Origin: PALSA-270 sp963770245
GTDB lineage: Bacteria > Acidobacteriota > Terriglobia > Terriglobales > Acidobacteriaceae
Reading direction: 5' to 3'
Assembly (NCBI GenBank): GCA_963770245.1
Contig: CAVYOX010000016.1
Location: 434,001 to 498,000 of the forward strand
DNA length: 64,000 bases
Shown: positions 59,050 through 64,000 of the stretch, in pieces
Numbering within the stretch: the first letter of the stretch is position 1
Layout: each line of letters opens with the position of its first letter
Program-made: the position numbers and the translations under genes
The notes under the pieces: model-generated
The model's input: the letters and a program-made list of their open reading frames with translations, nothing else
Told to the model about the DNA's origin: nothing
Database searches by the model: none

Positions 59050-59841
59050 CTATTCGATGGTCTCCGAAACCCAGCGCGAGGCCGCTGTCACCACTTTTCT
59101 CGGAGCGAGGCGCACCGATTCCACCGTCAGCCAGTTGCGCATTCCCGGAATGACCAGGGTTTTGCCTTTCATCAGACCGCGATAACCGGCGCGCGCCACG
59201 GTTTTCGCGCCCATCGGCCGAAGGCTGGCAAAAAGCCGCGTGCGTTCGTTTCCGGTGCGCTTCGCGAATCCGGTTTCGGTCGCGCTCGGGCACAAACAAG
59301 TCACCGTGACTCCGCTTTTCTGGAGCTCGTTGGCGAGGGCCTCAGAGAACAGGATCACATAGCCTTTGGTGGCGTAATAGACGGCCATCAGCGGACCCGC
59401 CTGAAAGCCCGCGGTCGAGGCCACGTTCATGATTCTGCCGGCTCGCTTTTCGAGCATCGCAGGGAGGAAGAGTTTGGTCAGCACCGTGAGCGCGCTGACG
59501 TTCAACTGAATCTGGCCCAAGTGTTCTTCGAGCGGGACTTTTAAGAACTCGCCGTATTTGGCATACCCGGCGTTGTTCACCAGCATGTCGACCGCAATGC
59601 CCTCGCGCCGCAACTGATCGAACAGAAACTGCGGCGCGGCAGCCTCTGTCAGGTCGAGCGCGACCGGCTTGGCGGAAATGCCAAACTGACGCTCGAGTTC
59701 ATCGGCAAATTGCGTCAGCTTGGGCCCGCTGCGCGCAACCAGCACCAGGTTGTGATGGTCGTTGGCAAAAAGCTTTGCCAGTTCGTAGCCGATGCCGCCT
59801 GAAGCGCCGGTGATGAGAGCCGTGGGTGTACGGTTGTGCAT
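59050..59841 (-). CDS. Short-chain dehydrogenase/reductase
   Basis: ATG 59841 (MHNRTPTALITGASGGIGYELAK) gives 263 residues; the frame continues upstream without a plausible start. The classical SDR motifs are TGASGGIG (cofactor), NNAGYA, and the Ser/Tyr/Lys triad in NVASTAGFQ and YYATKGYV. CPSATETGF follows. The substrate-binding end is longer than in FabG, similar to the SDR group with a DltE-like role. Cofactor preference is probably NADP (ARSGPK basic residues). No neighbouring pathway suggests the substrate. Confidence 0.88.
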   Translation of the reverse strand: MHNRTPTALITGASGGIGYELAKLFANDHHNLVLVARSGPKLTQFADELERQFGISAKPVALDLTEAAAPQFLFDQLRREGIAVDMLVNNAGYAKYGEFLKVPLEEHLGQIQLNVSALTVLTKLFLPAMLEKRAGRIMNVASTAGFQAGPLMAVYYATKGYVILFSEALANELQKSGVTVTCLCPSATETGFAKRTGNERTRLFASLRPMGAKTVARAGYRGLMKGKTLVIPGMRNWLTVESVRLAPRKVVTAASRWVSETIE

Positions 59842-59978
59842 GAGCGCCCCATATTCCTTGATTCGAAGTTTTCTCCGAGAAACCGCGCCGAAGGTTCGCA
59901 TCCCCTTCCCGCCAACGAAAAAGGCACGAAGCAAATTGCCCGTGCCTTCCATTCGATGTTGCGAGCGCTTTCGGCGAG

Positions 59979-60983
59979 CTAGGCGACCAGTGCGGGCTCG
60001 ACCTCATAGATCGAGTGCCAGGAGGTCGCCGCCTTCAGGCGGTCGTTCACGTTGTTGATGTTCTTCACGCCCTCGGTCTCCAGCCAGCGGCGGAAGGCCT
60101 GGGCGCCCTGTTTCGCGTAGATCGGAATGCCGTCCTTCCAGGTCGCCCGTCCACACAGAACGCCGTTAAATTTCACTCCCGTTTCCGCCGCCAGTTCGAG
60201 GGTTTCCGAAAACTCGGCGTTGCTCACCCCCGCCGACAGATAAATGAACGGCTTCGAGGCCACGGCCGCTGCCTGGTGGAACAGATCCACCGCTTCTTTC
60301 TTGCTGTAAGCCGCTTTTCCCGCAAAAGACTTCGTACCCTCGACGAACTTCATGTTCACCGGCGCTTCGACTTTCAGCACGTCCACGCCATATCGGTCTT
60401 TGGTGAATTCTTTCATGCTCCCGGCGACGATGTGGGGTTTCTTTTTGGCGTAGTCAAAACCTTTCTCGTCCGCGCCTTCCTCGTATCCCACGAATTCCAG
60501 GAAAAAAGCAATATCGTTGGCGCGGCACTCATCGCCCAGCCGCTCCACCCAGGCGTGCTTTTTGTCATTCACGTCCTTGGAATCAAACGGAGTGTAGTAC
60601 AGCAAGATCTTGATGCAATCCGCTCCGGCGGCCTTCAGCCGCTGCACCGACCAGTGGTCGAGCAAGTCGCCCAGCCGGCCGGGCCCGGTCTTGTCGTAGC
60701 CGGTCTTCTCATAGGCGAGCAACAGGCCGGCATTTTTGGCGCGCCGTTTGGCCGCCGGCAGACCCCATTCGGGATCCAGCAAAATCGCGCTAGCGTGCGG
60801 GGTGAGGACTTCGCTGACCAGTGACTTGAATTCCTCCATCATGGCGTCGCTGACATCCATACCTTTTTCTTTGGCCAATGATTTTTGCAAGGAACCGCGC
60901 TGATCCATGGCGGCAGCGGCGATGACGCCGCGCTCGTTTGAAACTCTCTTGAGTCCAGCCAGCTTGCCCGGGGTAAGCTTCAT
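59979..60983 (-). CDS. LacD-like tagatose/fructose-1,6-bisphosphate aldolase (class I)
   Basis: GGAGG lies just before ATG 60983. The 334-residue TIM barrel has AAAMDQRGSLQKSLAKEKG, ILLDPEWGLPAAKRR, CIKILLYYTPFD (catalytic lysine), and EFVGYEEG. VDVLKVEAPVNMKFVEG carries the Schiff-base lysine region. This is the tagatose 1,6-diphosphate aldolase family, used in many bacteria as a fructose bisphosphate aldolase. With zwf and no lac/tag genes nearby, a role in central sugar metabolism is likelier than in galactose catabolism (inference). Confidence 0.9.
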   Translation of the reverse strand: MKLTPGKLAGLKRVSNERGVIAAAAMDQRGSLQKSLAKEKGMDVSDAMMEEFKSLVSEVLTPHASAILLDPEWGLPAAKRRAKNAGLLLAYEKTGYDKTGPGRLGDLLDHWSVQRLKAAGADCIKILLYYTPFDSKDVNDKKHAWVERLGDECRANDIAFFLEFVGYEEGADEKGFDYAKKKPHIVAGSMKEFTKDRYGVDVLKVEAPVNMKFVEGTKSFAGKAAYSKKEAVDLFHQAAAVASKPFIYLSAGVSNAEFSETLELAAETGVKFNGVLCGRATWKDGIPIYAKQGAQAFRRWLETEGVKNINNVNDRLKAATSWHSIYEVEPALVA

Positions 60984-61238
60984 AGGTTTCCTCCGAATGA
61001 GTGCGTTGCAGGATGACGTTCAGATGGCGTCAGTCAAAACGCGATCGCTGAACATTGTAATACGTCTTGCGGCCCTCGAGCGGCCTGAAATGTAGGCCGC
61101 CAGTCCTTCTCGGGGCCGTCGATCGCGGGTTCGGTGTGGCCTCGCAATCCATCATCTTTTTTGCTGAATCACTCAAATCCTTGCCCTTCCTCCTGGCCGG
61201 TTCCGTCTCTTTTGGGGGCCCGGCCGCAACCTGGCCGG

Positions 61239-61976
61239 CTACTGCCGCAGCAGGAGCTGTCCGAGCACCGCTTGCTGCTTGGCAATCAGCGACTGCACTC
61301 CATCGCTCGCCAAAGCGATCATTTTGCCCAGTTGCTGCTCGTCGAACACCGCGCGTTCCGCCGTGGCCTGCACATCCACGAACTTGCGGCCGGCCGTCAT
61401 CACAAAATTCATGTCCACCTCGGCGGTCGAATCCTCCTCGTAGCACAAGTCGAGCAACATTTCCCCGTCCACCATGCCCACGCTGACCGCAGCGACAAAA
61501 TCGCGCAGCGGTACCCAGGTCAGAGTTCCGGCCTCCACCAGTTTCTGCAATGCCAGACCGAGAGCCACGAACGCGCCTGTGATCGAGGCCGTCCGCGTGC
61601 CGCCATCGGCCTGAATCACATCGCAATCAATCCAGATGGTTCGCTCTCCGAGGCGCCCCAGATCCGTGACCGCCCGCAGCGAGCGGCCGATCAGGCGCTG
61701 GATCTCATGGGTGCGCCCACTCTGCCGTCCCTTGCTGGCCTCGCGCGGCGTGCGCGTCAAAGTGGACCGCGGCAACATGCTGTACTCGCAGGTGATCCAG
61801 CCCTTGCCGCTGTTGCGCAGGAACTGGGGCACGGCCTCCTCGATCGAAGCCGTGCAAATCACGCGCGTATTGCCCACTTCAATGAGCACCGAACCTTCTG
61901 CCGTCTTGATGTAGTCCGGCAGGAGGTTGACGGGCCGCATCTGGCTGGGGCTGCGATTGTCCGAGCGATAGTGCAT
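61239..61976 (-). CDS. rph: Ribonuclease PH
   Basis: ATG 61976 (MHYRSDNRSPSQMRPVNL), 245 residues. Signature segments: TAEGSVLIEVGNTRVICTAS, PRSTLTRTPREASKGRQSGRTHEIQRLIGRSLRAV, IWIDCDVIQADGGTRTASITGAFVAL, and DLCYEEDSTAEVDMNFVMT. It trims tRNA 3' ends by phosphorolysis. The gene ends 255 bases before the aldolase start and is downstream of the GerMN gene on the same strand. Confidence 0.97.
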   Translation of the reverse strand: MHYRSDNRSPSQMRPVNLLPDYIKTAEGSVLIEVGNTRVICTASIEEAVPQFLRNSGKGWITCEYSMLPRSTLTRTPREASKGRQSGRTHEIQRLIGRSLRAVTDLGRLGERTIWIDCDVIQADGGTRTASITGAFVALGLALQKLVEAGTLTWVPLRDFVAAVSVGMVDGEMLLDLCYEEDSTAEVDMNFVMTAGRKFVDVQATAERAVFDEQQLGKMIALASDGVQSLIAKQQAVLGQLLLRQ

Positions 61977-62181
61977 AGGCCGCGATTGTAAATGAAAGCG
62001 ACCGCCTCGCACGCAGACCGGTATCACAATTCCCACCCAACCTCGGTTCGGGGGGGATTGGGCATGAACCGGCGCACCAACCGACACTTCTTTCACTTGG
62101 CCGGGAAAGGCGATTTTCGTTTTCCGGCTCGCGTGAACCGAACCTACCTCGCCCCCTACGACCAGGCGGGCCAGATGGTGC

Positions 62182-62778
62182 CTATGGCGAAGCCTGCAGG
62201 GCATGCACCATCCGGCCGACGTTCGACACATCGTAGAAATCCGACAGGTCGGCGTGACCGGCGAGGGTGTCGCGCTGCTTGCCATCCACCAGAAATTTCA
62301 CCCGCGTGATGCCATGGAGGTTGACCGACAAGGTGTCCACCAGGGACGCAACCGTGAGCTCCTCGACCAGCATCCCCGAGCGATGGCCGTCGGCTAAGGC
62401 GGCGCTGAGGTCAATGACGGCCAGGCCGGGATCCACCAGATAGACGTTGCGAACCTCTGAGCCTGCGGGCAGCGAGTGCGACGAAGATTTCTCCAGATAC
62501 CGGTTGAGTAGGGCGCGCAGCAACTCTTCCGCGCGTCTCTGGCGGTCTTCGGGCAAGGCAATGCTCGCGCTCTCCGGAAGCAGCACTCCGGCATCGTCAT
62601 AAGCCACAATCAGGGTGACCCGTTCCGTGGGTCCGGACACGGGCGGGGCGACCGGATGAGCGTAGACAGCGGCGGCTTCGCCGAGCGCGCGGCGGCGCAT
62701 GTTCCATGCGTAAACCCCTGCGCCCAAGGCGACGCTGAGGAGGGTGACTACGGCAATGAGCAGGGAACGGGACGTCAT
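62182..62778 (-). CDS. GerMN-domain protein, membrane-anchored
   Basis: A 198-residue protein with N-terminal anchor LLIAVVTLLSVALGAGVYAW (about 5-24), then a GerMN domain: VTLIVAYDDAGVLLPESASIALPEDRQRRAEELLRALL, LPAGSEVRNVYLVDPGLAVIDLS, and ELTVASLVDTLSVNLHGITRVKFLVDGK. GerMN is known from the Bacillus spore-germination protein GerM and from mycobacterial LpqB. In non-sporulating Gram-negatives it often pairs with an amidase, as here (4-base overlap), which suggests a role in peptidoglycan remodelling. Confidence 0.88.
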   Translation of the reverse strand: MTSRSLLIAVVTLLSVALGAGVYAWNMRRRALGEAAAVYAHPVAPPVSGPTERVTLIVAYDDAGVLLPESASIALPEDRQRRAEELLRALLNRYLEKSSSHSLPAGSEVRNVYLVDPGLAVIDLSAALADGHRSGMLVEELTVASLVDTLSVNLHGITRVKFLVDGKQRDTLAGHADLSDFYDVSNVGRMVHALQASP

Positions 62779-64000
62779 CGTCCGGCCTCCAGTTTGCTGC
62801 GCACCGAGAGGACGCCGGTGGCAACGCTTTCCGCCACGAGGTGCTGATAGGCGGGGGAGTTGAGGTCCGCGATCCCGGTCCCAGGGGGTGCGACTTCGAC
62901 CGCAATCGCCGCGGCCGTGATGTTATTGAGCGGCCGCTGCGGCGCCAGCAGCACGCGCACTGGAACCTGTTTGGTCTCGAGCTCAAGCGCCAGGCTAGAA
63001 GCGACTGCCTGGCTGAGCGAAAGGAATGGGGACTGGGCCGTGTCCCAGCTCAGGAAAGGACCGACATCGCTTCCTCCCAGCGGCAACAGAGCCGTGTAGA
63101 GGCGCACGCCGTGCCCCTGCGAGGAGGCATGCAGGCAAAGATAGATTGCCGGGGAGGCCACGTTGGCGAGGCTGGCGCGCTGGTCAAGCCCCATTGTGGC
63201 ATCGCCGTCGCGCAACATCAGGGTGTTGATTCCGCGCGCCTCGAGTTCCCCGCGGAGAGCGCGAGCGAAGGCCAGCGTGACGTCTTTTTCCGCCAACTGA
63301 TCGGTGAGGGCCTCGCCGCGCTCGGCGCCGCCGTGGCTCGCGTCCACGACGGCGAAGAACTGCACCGGAGCGGGAGGGGCTGCGGGTGCGGCTGCCACTG
63401 GCGGCGGGACTGCCGGCGGCGCAGCCGCTCCCGCCGAAGGCGCGCTCCCCGCAGCGGGAGCCGGCGCCTGACCGGCGGCGAGCGGGGCGGGCGAAATGGT
63501 GATGGTGTGGTTGCCGTTGCTGAAAGTGGCGAATAGCGGAACCTTCCCGTTGACGGTGAGCTCGGCGGCGCCATTCTGTTCGGCGTAGCTGGCCGAGGGG
63601 ATGACCTTATCGTCAAAGGTCAGAGACACGGAACCGGGCGCGACCACCGGCTCGTGACTGAACAACATTTGCAGCTTGCCGGGTTCGGTTGAGATTCTCG
63701 GGTTGACCGGCGAGGTGAAGTTCATCACCAGGCTATGGGCGATGCCGGGGTTGATCTGCGCGGTGAAATGCACGGCTACGCTGCCGATAAACACCCGGCG
63801 CGAGGCTTCATGGAAGGTAACCGGACCACCCAGGATGCGCTCGAGCAACGGCCCCAAGGTGGAGAGCGGCACCAGCCCGCGTCCGTTCTCCAACAGAAAG
63901 TTGCCATGCAAGTCAAAGTTGGTGCGGCCGACGTCGCCGCGGTTCGAGCCGGCTGTGAAATCGGCACGCTGGTTGTTGTAACGCAGCCGCCAGTGCGAAC
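62775..64000 (-). CDS. N-acetylmuramoyl-L-alanine amidase (Amidase_3), 5' end beyond the window
   Basis: The frame is open to the right window edge without a start, so the N-terminus is missing; at least 408 residues are present. A copper-amine-oxidase-N/AMIN-like part (RTNFDLHGNFLLENGRGLVPLSTLGPLLERILG) is followed by a Pro/Ala linker and an amidase domain. Zinc ligands can be placed: DASHGG (His), AEKDVTLA (Glu) and CLHASS (His), with IAVEV for the catalytic Glu. Segments differ from canonical DAGHGG, SIHAN and EVGFLSN, so activity may be altered. Shares ATGA with the GerMN gene. Confidence 0.85.
   Translation of the reverse strand, partial: SHWRLRYNNQRADFTAGSNRGDVGRTNFDLHGNFLLENGRGLVPLSTLGPLLERILGGPVTFHEASRRVFIGSVAVHFTAQINPGIAHSLVMNFTSPVNPRISTEPGKLQMLFSHEPVVAPGSVSLTFDDKVIPSASYAEQNGAAELTVNGKVPLFATFSNGNHTITISPAPLAAGQAPAPAAGSAPSAGAAAPPAVPPPVAAAPAAPPAPVQFFAVVDASHGGAERGEALTDQLAEKDVTLAFARALRGELEARGINTLMLRDGDATMGLDQRASLANVASPAIYLCLHASSQGHGVRLYTALLPLGGSDVGPFLSWDTAQSPFLSLSQAVASSLALELETKQVPVRVLLAPQRPLNNITAAAIAVEVAPPGTGIADLNSPAYQHLVAESVATGVLSVRSKLEAGR

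Overview
The window looks like a chromosomal segment of a GC-rich, Gram-negative soil bacterium, most probably an acidobacterium. This is an inference from gene content: a LolA-type lipoprotein carrier, acidobacterial-style short-tailed type IV pilins, an HAF-repeat protein, paired M16 peptidases, stand-alone LigD-type polymerase, DUF72, and several tiny conserved-looking coiled-coil genes. No rRNA or other strict taxonomic marker is present. The window cuts a PP2C phosphatase at the left edge and a cell-wall amidase at the right edge.

Layout. 0-10 kb is a loose accessory zone: a c-di-GMP GGDEF/EAL protein, an IS N-terminal remnant, a diheme cytochrome c, an orphan PstS, fragments of DUF1772, SRAP (YedK/HMCES-like) and integrase genes, a tRNA-Leu(TAG) with encoded CCA, and four very small genes. 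9.9-24.4 kb is a type IV pilus locus on the minus strand: prepilin, ABC ATPase, ABC permease, TPR protein, a broken GNAT gene, lolA, pilC, pilB, pilM, pilN, pilO, a PilP/GspC-like protein and a Gly/Ser-rich pseudopilin-like protein. A second prepilin lies further upstream. Each prepilin is preceded by a sigma-54 -24/-12 promoter and a shared TGACA-N5-TGTCA element resembling a PilR enhancer site.

24.9-35 kb is mixed and decaying: RsbU-like phosphatase, SPL-family radical SAM protein, HAF protein, methyltransferase, an OGFr-domain protein and several pseudogenes. Embedded in it is a compact metal-stress cassette at 31.5-33.9 kb. MerR-type regulator, small thioredoxin-like protein, MerT-like membrane protein and a membrane-anchored thioredoxin-like protein are tightly coupled on the minus strand, opposite a small cation transporter ending in CGCC. 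The last minus-strand gene is open across one in-frame TGA, which sits where the first cysteine of a CxxC would be (U-P-T-C) and is followed by a SECIS-like hairpin. It is the best candidate in the window for something undescribed: a selenoprotein in a mercury/heavy-metal type operon.

35-64 kb is mostly core metabolism and housekeeping: an M16 peptidase pair plus a GIDE-domain membrane protein, LigD-like polymerase plus DUF72, overlapping tandem xerD-xerC-like recombinases, an acyl-AMP ligase/ACP/PlsC fusion, secA, a YVTN beta-propeller, DAHP synthase, leuS, a membrane protein, guaA, zwf, a short-chain dehydrogenase, a LacD-like aldolase, RNase PH, and a GerMN/N-acetylmuramoyl-alanine amidase pair.
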